A DNA stretch of 64,000 nucleotides from Leisingera aquaemixtae (GTDB lineage Bacteria; Pseudomonadota; Alphaproteobacteria; Rhodobacterales; Rhodobacteraceae). The stretch spans positions 124,001 to 188,000 of the forward strand of contig NZ_JAHVJQ010000008.1 in NCBI RefSeq assembly GCF_019801145.1. Direction: 5' to 3'. Of the stretch, positions 1-7,466 are shown in pieces (position 1 is the first letter of the stretch; each line of letters starts with the position of its first letter). Made by a program: the position numbers and the translations under genes. The notes under the pieces are model-generated. The model saw only the letters and a list, made by a program, of their open reading frames with translations, ran no database searches and was not told the DNA's origin.

Positions 1-1
1 G

Positions 2-520
2 TTGCTGGCTGGCGTGTGGAATATTGCTTCGGACATTGGTGTTGCGGCGTTTCACTGCATGATTTGCGAAGCCGGTAGTGTGCCCGGCCACATCGGCATT
101 GGCAGCGGCTGCCATCCGGACCGTTCTATTGCTCTGCTGCGGGCGCTGACCGAAGCGGCGCAAACCCGGTTGACCTATATTTCCGGCGCACGCGATGATC
201 TGGACCCGGAGGAGTTCACCCCGGCGGCCTCAGCAGAGCGGGCGCAGTTTGTCCGCAATCTGCTTTCCCGGACACGGGCTTTGGACCGCTTTCAGGATTG
301 CCCATCGTTTTCATCACCTTCCTTCGAGGAAGATCAGGCCTGGCTCCTGCACCAGCTTGCCGGCGCGGGGATGGCCCAGGTCCTTATCGTGGATCTGTCA
401 CGCTCCGATTTGGGAATCTCAGTGGTAAGGGCGGTCATTCCCGGATTGGAAGCGCCGCATGACGATCCGGATTTCGTGGCCGGAGAACGGGTGCAGAAAG
501 CAGCGGAGGCTCGGGAGTGA
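2..520 (+). CDS. YcaO-domain protein, C-terminal part (5' end outside window)
   Basis: Only the last ~172 codons lie in the window. The frame is open to the left edge, so the true start is upstream. The stretch GSGCHPDRSIALLRALTEA followed by QTRLT and SGARDD is the characteristic C-terminal YcaO signature (ATP-dependent backbone activation). YcaO enzymes phosphorylate a peptide amide and install azolines, thioamides or amidines. The stop overlaps the GTG start of the TfuA gene by 3 nt (GTGA), indicating translational coupling. YcaO-TfuA pairs are known from thioamidation (archaeal McrA, thiovarsolins) and from trifolitoxin. The neighbours suggest a peptide-modification locus, but the substrate is not proven. 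Family call is firm; the exact reaction is not known. Confidence 0.9.
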   Translation: MLAGVWNIASDIGVAAFHCMICEAGSVPGHIGIGSGCHPDRSIALLRALTEAAQTRLTYISGARDDLDPEEFTPAASAERAQFVRNLLSRTRALDRFQDCPSFSSPSFEEDQAWLLHQLAGAGMAQVLIVDLSRSDLGISVVRAVIPGLEAPHDDPDFVAGERVQKAAEARE

Positions 521-1863
521 GTGCGGTTGTCTTCGCAGGCCCGACAATCGGGGCCAAGGACGTTCAGTCGGTGCTGGAGGCCACCGTTCTGCCGCCCGCG
601 GGCCAGGGCGATATCTTTCGGGCAGCCCGTCTGGGGGCTACGGCCATCGGGTTGATAGACGGGTATTTCCAAGGTGTGCCCTCGGTCTGGCACAAGGAAA
701 TCCTCTGGGCACTGGAGCACGGCATTGCGGTGTTCGGGAGCGCCAGCATGGGGGCACTGCGCGCCGCGGAATTGTCAGCTTTCGGGATGATTGGCGTTGG
801 CAGGATATACGAGGCCTATGCCGCGGGGGCGATCAGTGACGATGACGAGGTGGCGGTTCTGCACAGCCCGGCGGAACTGGGGTTCGCACCTTTGAGCGAG
901 CCGATGGTTTCCATCCGCGCGACGGTGGAGAGCGCGGTCAGCAGTGCTGTCCTGGATGCAGATCAGGCGGCAGCGGTGCTGAAAGCCGCCAAGGCGCGGT
1001 TTTATCAGCAAAGAACCTGGCGGAACATCCTCGCGGATATTCCTGCGGCGCCCTGGCTGGACCGGTTTTCGGCCTGGGTGAAGACCGGGCAGGTAGACAC
1101 GAAACGCAAAGATGCTCAGGAGATGCTTGCCCGGATGGCGGCGTTCCTAAACGGCGAAGACCGTGTGCCAGGCACAGCTGCAGAACCGATGGAGTACACC
1201 TTGGCCTGGAAGGGGCTGGTCCGGCGCGTCGAGGCGCAAGAGCGAGGTTTGCAGTATACAGACCGGCGGGTACTGGATGAACTGCGGCTGGACCCGGAGC
1301 GTTTCGGCCTGTTCCGGACCCGGGCTGCATTGCGATTGCTGGCATTGAAAGAGGCCCGCCGTGAGGGTGCCCAGGCCGAGCGGCAAGAAATCCTGACCCA
1401 ACTGAACAGCCACCGGCAGGCGCAGAGACTGTTCCGCAGCAAAGACCTGCAGAACTGGCTGCAAGAGAACGGGCTGACGGCTGCGGAGTATGAAGACCAG
1501 ATGGAGGAGACAGTCCTTGCCGGGGCTGCCATAGATGCCCGCCAACAAGACTTGGAGCCGCACTTGCTGGCCGAACTCCGGCAGGCAGGCGCCTTTGCCG
1601 GGCTGAAAGCGCGCGCGGCCGATAAAGAGCTGCAGATCGCCGCAATAAGTGAGCCAGGCAAGCCAGAGACTGATGCAGGCCGCCTGCAGCTGGCGGTCTG
1701 GTATTTCGAAACGCGCCTCCACCGGGACGTCCCCGAGGACTTCGGCGCTTATGCTGAGTCCATCGGCCTCAACGGTGCGGAAGAATTCTTTGAGCTGATC
1801 CGGCGTGAATTCATGTATCATCAGGGGTGCAAAACACAATCTGCTCGAAAAAGCAGGGGCTAG
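517..1863 (+). CDS. TfuA-like protein with long helical C-terminal extension
   Basis: A 448-residue protein starting at GTG 517, overlapping the end of the YcaO gene. Residues 1-130 match the TfuA core: VVFAGPTI at the N-terminus, then a GYFQGVPSVWHKEILWAL segment and FGSASMGALRAAEL. TfuA partners of YcaO enzymes are thought to recruit or deliver sulfur for thioamide formation. Residues ~130-448 are mostly predicted helix. Around residues 300-340 the segment LFRSKDLQNWLQENGL resembles substrate-binding helices of SurA/PpiC-type chaperones, though this is only my reading of the pattern. The extension may bind a large protein substrate. No membrane segments or signal peptide are seen. The gap to the next gene is 42 bp, so it is likely cotranscribed. 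Confidence 0.85.
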   Translation: MSAVVFAGPTIGAKDVQSVLEATVLPPAGQGDIFRAARLGATAIGLIDGYFQGVPSVWHKEILWALEHGIAVFGSASMGALRAAELSAFGMIGVGRIYEAYAAGAISDDDEVAVLHSPAELGFAPLSEPMVSIRATVESAVSSAVLDADQAAAVLKAAKARFYQQRTWRNILADIPAAPWLDRFSAWVKTGQVDTKRKDAQEMLARMAAFLNGEDRVPGTAAEPMEYTLAWKGLVRRVEAQERGLQYTDRRVLDELRLDPERFGLFRTRAALRLLALKEARREGAQAERQEILTQLNSHRQAQRLFRSKDLQNWLQENGLTAAEYEDQMEETVLAGAAIDARQQDLEPHLLAELRQAGAFAGLKARAADKELQIAAISEPGKPETDAGRLQLAVWYFETRLHRDVPEDFGAYAESIGLNGAEEFFELIRREFMYHQGCKTQSARKSRG

Positions 1864-1905
1864 GCAGGGCAATCGGGCGAAACCTCCGCAGGGTTGGAGG
1901 ACCGA

Positions 1906-3204
1906 ATGGAAGACCCGTACGAGATGGCGGAGGAAGCTCCGGGAACCCGCTTTTTGCTGTTTCCGCAATCCCCTTTCCGAAACGAGGACCCGGTGCTGGA
2001 ACTGGTCGAGATTTCCGCGCCGCCCGGCTCGATTGGCCCGGGGCCGTCCGGACCGCGGATGTACACGGTCAACGCATTGGGCAAGACAATCCCTTATGGC
2101 GCGATTGTACAGGGGCCTGCCGGACCGGGCATGTACCTGCCGCCCTGGCACGGAGAGCTGCAGGCGCCGCCGGAACCGGATGATGATGGGCATTTCCTTC
2201 ATATCACGCCGTCCGATCCGGGGTTTGAGGCCGCGCATCTGTTTGCCGCCGCGCATTTCACCCTGGATGTGTGGGAAGAATATTTCGGTCATGAAATCCC
2301 CTGGCATTTTGCCCGAGATTACGACCGGCTGGAGTTGTCCCTGCTGCCGAGCCTGGACAATGCCCATATCGGCTGGGGGTTTCTGGAGACCGGCGGCACC
2401 AGTGAGCATGGCGGGGAGTACCGCGCATACAGCCTGAATTTCGATGTGGTTGCTCATGAAATCGGCCACGCCATCATCTACAGTATGGCCGGAATGCCGG
2501 TAACCGAGAATGTTCCGGGTGAGTATTACGGCTTTCACGAATCCGCGGCGGATATGGTGGCGCTGATCGCATCCCTGCACTTTGGTTCAGTTGTCGAGGA
2601 GCTGCTCGAAAACACCAGCGGCAACCTTTACACCTTCAACCAATTGAACCGTTTTGCAGAGCTTGCCGGGAACGCGCAGATCCGGATGGCAGCGAATACA
2701 CGGACGCTGCAAGACTTTGTCCGCGGCTGGAGCAGCGAGCATGCGCTGTCTGAACCCTTGACCGGAGCGATGTTCGATATCCTGGTGGATATCTTCCATG
2801 AGCGTTTACTGGTGCATGGTCTTATCACGCCGGAGATGGAGGATCTCTCCGACCAGCTGGAGGAAAGCCCCTACTACGGAGAGGTCATGCAGGCGTTATT
2901 CGACACCCGCTATGCCGCTGATCCTGAAGGTTTTCGCTTGGCCCTGCTGGAAGCCCGGGACATTCTGGGCTCTTATCTCGCGGCAGCGTGGAGCATGCTG
3001 GAGGCGGAAACCCTCACCTATGCAGCAGTAGAGCAGGCGCTGCTTATGGTAGACCGGAAATCGACAGGCGGCGCGTTCCAGTCGATCATTGAAGGCAACT
3101 TCCGGATGCGCGGCATTGGCCTGGTCCAGGCAGGCCCCCGGCTGGATGAACCGGACGAGGACAGCCATGCGCATTCGGTGCGGACAAGAGTGCCGGGCAA
3201 CTGA
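1906..3204 (+). CDS. gluzincin-type metallopeptidase in the YcaO/TfuA locus
   Basis: A 432-residue protein. ATG 1906 is preferred over TTG 1894 because GGAGG lies five bases upstream of the ATG. The zinc motif HEIGH sits at residues 184-188 and is followed by GFHESAAD, with Glu212 as the likely third zinc ligand, giving the HExxH...E layout of gluzincins. An N-terminal region (to about residue 100) carries two similar GPSGPRMY and GPAGPGMY turns. No signal peptide is visible, so it is probably cytoplasmic or exported with help. Its place between tfuA and the repeat protein suggests it processes the modified product, for example by leader removal, or matures the repeat protein. Family membership rests on motif only; the precise peptidase family was not identified. 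Confidence 0.75.
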   Translation: MEDPYEMAEEAPGTRFLLFPQSPFRNEDPVLELVEISAPPGSIGPGPSGPRMYTVNALGKTIPYGAIVQGPAGPGMYLPPWHGELQAPPEPDDDGHFLHITPSDPGFEAAHLFAAAHFTLDVWEEYFGHEIPWHFARDYDRLELSLLPSLDNAHIGWGFLETGGTSEHGGEYRAYSLNFDVVAHEIGHAIIYSMAGMPVTENVPGEYYGFHESAADMVALIASLHFGSVVEELLENTSGNLYTFNQLNRFAELAGNAQIRMAANTRTLQDFVRGWSSEHALSEPLTGAMFDILVDIFHERLLVHGLITPEMEDLSDQLEESPYYGEVMQALFDTRYAADPEGFRLALLEARDILGSYLAAAWSMLEAETLTYAAVEQALLMVDRKSTGGAFQSIIEGNFRMRGIGLVQAGPRLDEPDEDSHAHSVRTRVPGN

Positions 3205-3351
3205 TGGGCCTATTGGCTGTAAATTTTGGCCGTTTTGTGCTACTTTCCTCCCTAGGGGGACTTTTCCGGAAATTGGGGCAGCGCCAATCGTGCCCGCGGA
3301 AATGTGAAAAGATCTTCTGGTGTTGTTTCCATAGCCACGGGAGTGTGAACG

Positions 3352-4203
3352 GTGGCCGAGTCATTACTGAGTTTTTCCGAAGTGCTGTTATTTGGACGTT
3401 TGATCGACGACATCAGGCTGGTTCCTAAAATCGCAGGAGCCGCTGTTGGCACAGTTAACAATCTGCCTAACTTGCGCGGTACTGCTGTGAACGGTGAGAC
3501 TGTTGCACCAGGAGACCGGGTTCTGGTTATGGCTCAGACCGACAAGGGGCAAAACGGACTCTATGAAGTCGGCAGCGGGAACAACAACCCTTGGCTGCAT
3601 CAGCAGCAATTCCCCAAGGGAACCGTGATTGAGATTACGCACGGCCCCCGTCAGGGCTTGTGGAAACAGGTCGGTGATTTCAGCGCAGGGGAGCAGGAGT
3701 TTTCCCGCGCACGGAACCGGCGGCAGAAGGGGCGGGGGCGCAACAACTTCCTGGGGGATCAGCTGAGCGAAGATGCGAAGCTCGCGCGGATCTACGGGTT
3801 CTCTTATGAAGGCACATATTTTGAGCTGCCAGAGCCGGTGATATTCCTAGTGCACGGTGACGGCGAGAGTGCAACAGGTGGGAATAGTCCCGCAGGTCAG
3901 GCAGCCCGCGCTCCTCTGGATCCTTCTGTGACAGGGGTCGCCTCAGCCGAGTACCAGATCGCAAACGACATCCGGGTCTGGGACTATGACAAGGCCGATT
4001 ACTCGATCCGTATGGACGTGATGACCGGCATGCTGGAGCAAGTGCTTCTGGATGTCTATTTCGGTGGTGGTCCTGATATCAGCGGCGCCAAGGTCAGCGG
4101 AGCCAAAGTCAGCGGTGCTAAGGTTAGCGGCGCCAAAGTGAGCGGCGCGAAAGTCAGCGGTGCCAAGGTGAGCGGGGCAAAGGCGCGCGGTTCAGGCGAC
4201 TGA
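3352..4203 (+). CDS. cysteine-free protein with C-terminal SGAKV repeats; candidate YcaO/TfuA substrate
   Basis: A 283-residue protein from a GTG start at 3352 with GGGAG about ten bases upstream. Residues ~35-75 (LRGTAVNGETVAPGDRVLVM then TDKGQNGLYEV) resemble the DRVLV-TD-ENGIY module common in phage tail-fibre and adhesin-like proteins. A basic linker (RARNRRQKGRGR) follows near residue 120. The segment VWDYDKADYSIRMDVMTGML comes before a GGG hinge and seven SGAK(V) units (residues 244-278), then RGSGD. There is no cysteine in the whole protein, so only Ser/Thr or backbone chemistry would be possible for YcaO. It is the last gene of the locus. Alternative: a structural protein with a short pentapeptide-repeat-like tail unrelated to YcaO. 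The function is unknown to me. Confidence 0.75.
   Translation: MAESLLSFSEVLLFGRLIDDIRLVPKIAGAAVGTVNNLPNLRGTAVNGETVAPGDRVLVMAQTDKGQNGLYEVGSGNNNPWLHQQQFPKGTVIEITHGPRQGLWKQVGDFSAGEQEFSRARNRRQKGRGRNNFLGDQLSEDAKLARIYGFSYEGTYFELPEPVIFLVHGDGESATGGNSPAGQAARAPLDPSVTGVASAEYQIANDIRVWDYDKADYSIRMDVMTGMLEQVLLDVYFGGGPDISGAKVSGAKVSGAKVSGAKVSGAKVSGAKVSGAKARGSGD
4081..4185 (+). repeat. seven tandem 15-bp units encoding SGAKV
   Basis: Seven in-frame 15-bp units encode SGAKV six times and SGAKA once. The units differ at third positions: Gly is ggc/gga/ggt/ggg, Ala is gcc/gct/gcg/gca, Lys is aag/aaa and Val is gtc/gtt/gtg, while the amino acids stay the same. This pattern argues for selection on the peptide rather than a recent slippage event. 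Confidence 0.95.
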
Positions 4204-4264
4204 ACCACTGCGTAATTAAAACCAGCGGCAGGTCGGAGGGACCGGCCTGAAGTGCTGCCGCCCG

Positions 4265-6034
4265 TCAAAACCCCGCTTTCTTCAACCCTTCAACGAAATG
4301 CTGGGTGTCTTCTTTGAGCCGGTCGGGCTGCACCTTGGCCCAGCGGTCCAGCGAGAAATTCGGATGTGCATCGTGGTGCCGGGCTGCCATCTCGCGTGCC
4401 AGTTCCATCTTGCCAAGCTGGGCATAGCTGGCAGCCAGCATGCGCTGGCCCTCAGTCGGGTTGTTCATCCTCGTCAGAGTGTCGATCACTGCATCATATT
4501 CTTTGAGATTGTAATATGCGCCGCCCAGGTGCCACAGATACTGATCCGGGAAATACGGGTTGAGCCGCATCGCCTGCTTCAGGTTGCTGATCGCCGTTTC
4601 ATTGTCTCCGGAATGGGCCAGTGCATCGGCGTAGTCCGACAGGAGATCGGCATCATTCGGGTTGAGCGCCAGGGCGCGCCGGTAGGCACCGATCGCAGCA
4701 TCATGCTCCTTGCGGTAAAGATGCACAAACCCAAGCTCGCCAAAGCCGCGGGCATCGGTCGGATCCAGCTCCACCGCTCTTTGCGCAAAAGCCAGCGCCG
4801 TATCCAGCGCATGATCGGCGTCCTTGGCCCAGGAATACCGCCAGTCAATGTTCATGGTGCGCGAAATTGCCGCCGAAGCCCGGGCATAGTCCTGGTCGCG
4901 GGCCAAAGCCCTTTCATACAGGGACTGGGCCTCTTTGTTGTCCCGCCGCGTATAGCGGAAGATATACTGCTGGCCGCGCAGGACATAGCCGTAGGCGGCC
5001 AGGTCGGAGGGGGCGGCCTGCGCCATCCGCTTGCGTTCCTGGGCCTCGATCAGCACAGCCGTCGCTGCGACGATGGCGTCAGTGACCTCATCCTGGATGG
5101 CAAAGATGTCATCGATGTCGCGGTCGTAGCGTTCGCCCCAGATCGTCCGTCCGGAATCGGCGTCAATCAGTTCGATGGCAATCCGCACCCGTGCCGCTGC
5201 CCGGCGGACGCTGCCGCGGGCGACATACCGCACGCCCAGCTCGCGCGCGGCCTCCTGCGGCGGCATCGACCGCGCCTTGAAAAAGAATGCGGAGTTGCGC
5301 GCAATAACGAAGAGGTTCTTGAATTTGGACAGGTTCAGGATGATGTCTTCTGTCAGCCCGTCGGCAAACCAGCTGTCAGACTGATCTCCGCCCAGGCTGG
5401 TAAACGGCAGAACAGCAACCGAGGGGACGTCCGGTTTTTGCGGATGCACGGGCTGGGTCGCCGGTCGCAGGGTGGCGGCCATGGCCGCGCCTTCGATCTC
5501 GCTGCGGACGCAATAGGCCGGGACCGGTTCGGCGATGTTCTTGAGCCGTTGCGGGCCAATGAATTCAAAGCCGAAGCGCAGCCGATTGCGGATCTGTTCG
5601 TAAACAGAAGAACTGACGAAGACCCGGCCCGGTTCAGCGATCTCCTGCAGCCGGGCTGCAATATTGACGTTGTCGCCGTGAATGCCGCGGTCATCGACCA
5701 GAATTTCGCCCATATGCACGCCGGCGCGAAAGCGCAGCTGCTGGTCCTCTGGACGGGAGCTGTTGTTCTGATCTGCAATGCGGTGCAGCTCGACCCCGAA
5801 TTTCACCGCATTTGTGGCCGTCTCGAACAGTGCCAGAACTCCGTCGCCACGGACCGCTACAACCCGCCCATCGTGCGCTTGGCACGCTGCTTCAAGTTGT
5901 TCCAGGAGGGATTTCAGGGCGCTGTATGTGTCGATTTCGTCATTTCCCATCAGCCGGGCATATCCGACCACATCGGCAAACAGCACCGCTCCCAGCTGGC
6001 GCCGGACCTTTGTTGTCTTGCTTTTGCCGCTCAC
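4265..6034 (-). CDS. class III adenylate/guanylate cyclase with TolB-like and TPR domains
   Basis: A 589-residue protein. GTG 6034 is chosen because AGGAGGAGG lies ~7 nt upstream, and this start also avoids overlap with the acetyltransferase gene. Residues ~10-175 are a class III nucleotidyl cyclase domain (LFADVVGYARLM with metal-binding Asp; VRGDGVLALFE; GDNVNIAARLQ). A TolB/FlgO-like N-terminal domain follows (SVAVLPFTSLGGD, WFADGLTEDI). The C-terminus is a series of TPR units such as AVELDPTDARGFGELGFVHL. No membrane segments are seen. This architecture is common in Rhizobiales and Rhodobacterales; it probably makes cAMP in response to an unknown protein partner. It lies downstream of the GNAT gene on the same strand with a 91-bp gap. 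Confidence 0.85.
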   Translation of the reverse strand: MSGKSKTTKVRRQLGAVLFADVVGYARLMGNDEIDTYSALKSLLEQLEAACQAHDGRVVAVRGDGVLALFETATNAVKFGVELHRIADQNNSSRPEDQQLRFRAGVHMGEILVDDRGIHGDNVNIAARLQEIAEPGRVFVSSSVYEQIRNRLRFGFEFIGPQRLKNIAEPVPAYCVRSEIEGAAMAATLRPATQPVHPQKPDVPSVAVLPFTSLGGDQSDSWFADGLTEDIILNLSKFKNLFVIARNSAFFFKARSMPPQEAARELGVRYVARGSVRRAAARVRIAIELIDADSGRTIWGERYDRDIDDIFAIQDEVTDAIVAATAVLIEAQERKRMAQAAPSDLAAYGYVLRGQQYIFRYTRRDNKEAQSLYERALARDQDYARASAAISRTMNIDWRYSWAKDADHALDTALAFAQRAVELDPTDARGFGELGFVHLYRKEHDAAIGAYRRALALNPNDADLLSDYADALAHSGDNETAISNLKQAMRLNPYFPDQYLWHLGGAYYNLKEYDAVIDTLTRMNNPTEGQRMLAASYAQLGKMELAREMAARHHDAHPNFSLDRWAKVQPDRLKEDTQHFVEGLKKAGF

Positions 6035-6125
6035 AAGCTGTCCTCCTCCTGTGAGTATGGGCTGATACCGGCTGCCATTCTGGGCCGGTGTTCTGCTGCT
6101 GCCGGGCCGGATGTTGTATCTCTGC

Positions 6126-6773
6126 TCACCCGGGGCGGGCTTGCGGGCCGGGCGGCCATGACCACCCGGAGACGCCGGCGCCTCGGAAGCTGGCACTGCA
6201 GCCGGCGCCAAGCTCCTGTGCCAGCCCCTCTCGGCTGGCAGTCCAGTCCCGGCGCAACAGCCCGACAGTGATCATGTCAAAGTACCGGCCTTCGGCGAAC
6301 CAGGCTTCCCGCATCCTGCCCTCTGTTTTGAAGCCGGCGCGGGCGGTCATTTGCTGGCTGCGCGTGTTGTCAGCCCGGTAGTAGGATGTAACGCGATTTA
6401 GCCCGATCTGGAGGAAGGCAAAGTCCAGAAGCAATGCCATAGACCGGATGCCGATGCCTTGCCGGCGCCGGTTTTCCTCGATGAACAGCGCAATGACTGC
6501 ATCCCGGTTCACTGGCGATATGCTTTCCAGCCCGGTAATTCCGCAAAGCTCACCTTTTTCCGTGGTGATGGCGAACCAGCACTTGCAGGCGTCTTTTTCC
6601 GCATCCATTGCTGGCCCCCATGACCGCTCCAGCTCCGTTGTGTTGAAGGGTGCCCGAACAGACCGGTCAAAGCGCGCCAGGTCGGCGACATTCTGGAACC
6701 ACCCGGCCATGTGTGGGAGGTCACCGGTCTCCAGTGGCCTGAGCCGGAATGCCGCTGACTGCCGCTCTGGCAT
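6126..6773 (-). CDS. GNAT-family N-acetyltransferase (RimJ/RimL type)
   Basis: A 215-residue protein beginning FRLRPLETGDLPHMAGW, the usual opening strand of RimJ/RimL-like acetyltransferases. The acetyl-CoA binding loop is RRRQGIG (motif A), followed by the pattern NRVTSYYRADNTRSQQMTARAGFKTEG, which matches the late helix and strand of the family. The C-terminal ~35 residues (rich in Gly, Ala, Ser and Trp) run past the usual domain end, so the true C-terminus may be an extension. The substrate is unknown. It may act with the downstream cyclase gene only through cotranscription. Confidence 0.8.
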   Translation of the reverse strand: MPERQSAAFRLRPLETGDLPHMAGWFQNVADLARFDRSVRAPFNTTELERSWGPAMDAEKDACKCWFAITTEKGELCGITGLESISPVNRDAVIALFIEENRRRQGIGIRSMALLLDFAFLQIGLNRVTSYYRADNTRSQQMTARAGFKTEGRMREAWFAEGRYFDMITVGLLRRDWTASREGLAQELGAGCSASFRGAGVSGWSWPPGPQARPG

Positions 6774-7007
6774 CTGCTGTCCCTTTCAATTTGCTTTGCG
6801 CCAAGTGTTGCGCAGCTGCTGCGGCTGAAAATGCAATGGTCGGCCAACAGTACCACATTTTCGGCCGGTTCGGGGCATTCGCACCTTGGCATCGTTCTTG
6901 CGGGGCACCGCCTATTTTGAGCCAGGCCGGAGAGGCGGTAACCAGCTTCAATGCCCGCAGCGAGATCCGGCGACCTATGCGGCAAGAATTGTTTGAACCA
7001 GCGTCTT

Positions 7008-7036
7008 TTGGGGTTGCGCCCGTGCCGAGCTATGAT
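7008..7036 (+). promoter_or_regulatory. putative sigma-70 promoter of tRNA-Arg
   Basis: TTGGGG (7008-7013) and TATGAT (7031-7036) are separated by 17 nt and lie 16 nt before the tRNA. The -10 matches consensus at five of six positions and the -35 is weak. Confidence 0.4.
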
Positions 7037-7052
7037 TAAACCCCGCCGCAGT

Positions 7053-7129
7053 GGACCGATAGCTCAGCTGGATAGAGTACTTGACTACGAATCAAGGGGT
7101 CGGGGGTTCGAATCCTCCTCGGTCCGCCA
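7053..7129 (+). tRNA. tRNA-Arg (anticodon ACG)
   Basis: A 77-nt tRNA with encoded CCA. The acceptor stem GGACCGA (7053-7059) pairs with TCGGTCC (7119-7125), followed by discriminator G and CCA (7127-7129). The anticodon stem CTTGA/TCAAG encloses the loop CTACGAA with anticodon ACG at 7087-7089. The T-loop GTTCGAATC is canonical. ACG needs A34-to-inosine editing to read CGU/CGC/CGA. Confidence 0.97.
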
Positions 7130-7152
7130 CTTCCTAAATTTCCGGCGCATTG

Positions 7153-7172
7153 TTTTGCCTGTTGAGGCAAAA
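7153..7172 (+). terminator. possible terminator after tRNA-Arg
   Basis: TTTTGCCT (7153-7160), a GTTG loop and AGGCAAAA (7165-7172) form a perfect 8-bp stem with an A/T-rich base, 24 nt past the tRNA. It is followed by a pyrimidine-rich stretch (tatcctctctct) rather than a clean T-run. The remainder of the 337-bp gap up to 7466 shows no gene, only the operator region at 7407-7435. Confidence 0.45.
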
Positions 7173-7409
7173 TATCCTCTCTCTTGGCTTCCATCTTTAG
7201 CGATCGCCCTCCCGGCCCGCCGGTCTTGACGAGGCCGTGGTCGCCGTTTTGATCTGCTGCAATCTGCTCGAATGCAAAAAACCTGAATTGCAGCAGCTCT
7301 TGCACGTGCCGAATGCGGCGGGCGGAACTTCAGTAATCAATTCAGCTCCCTTGAAAATCGCGCGGACTCTCAGGTCTAGCGCTGCTGCCCCCTCTTCTTT
7401 GCGCAGTTG

Positions 7410-7429
7410 ACATGAAAGTTGATTCATGT
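7410..7429. promoter_or_regulatory. inverted-repeat operator upstream of the ABC transporter operon
   Basis: ACATGAA-N6-TTCATGT is a perfect 7-bp inverted repeat. It overlaps a TTGACA (-35-like) hexamer at 7407-7412, and a further TTCATG half-site follows at 7430-7435. It lies 38 nt before the first gene. The TetR regulator encoded in the same operon (13061-13657) is the obvious candidate to bind it; this is an inference. Confidence 0.55.
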
Positions 7430-7466
7430 TTCATGTTTGGCAGGGATGATTTAGGGAGGAGTCCTC

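Noticed and set aside
4081-4185. CRISPR array
   Set aside because: The units are 15 bp, contiguous, in frame with a coding sequence and have no spacers.
4298-6271. 657-codon open frame on the plus strand
   Set aside because: It is antisense to the cyclase-TolB-TPR gene, has no recognisable motifs, and is explained by GC-rich third positions on the opposite strand.
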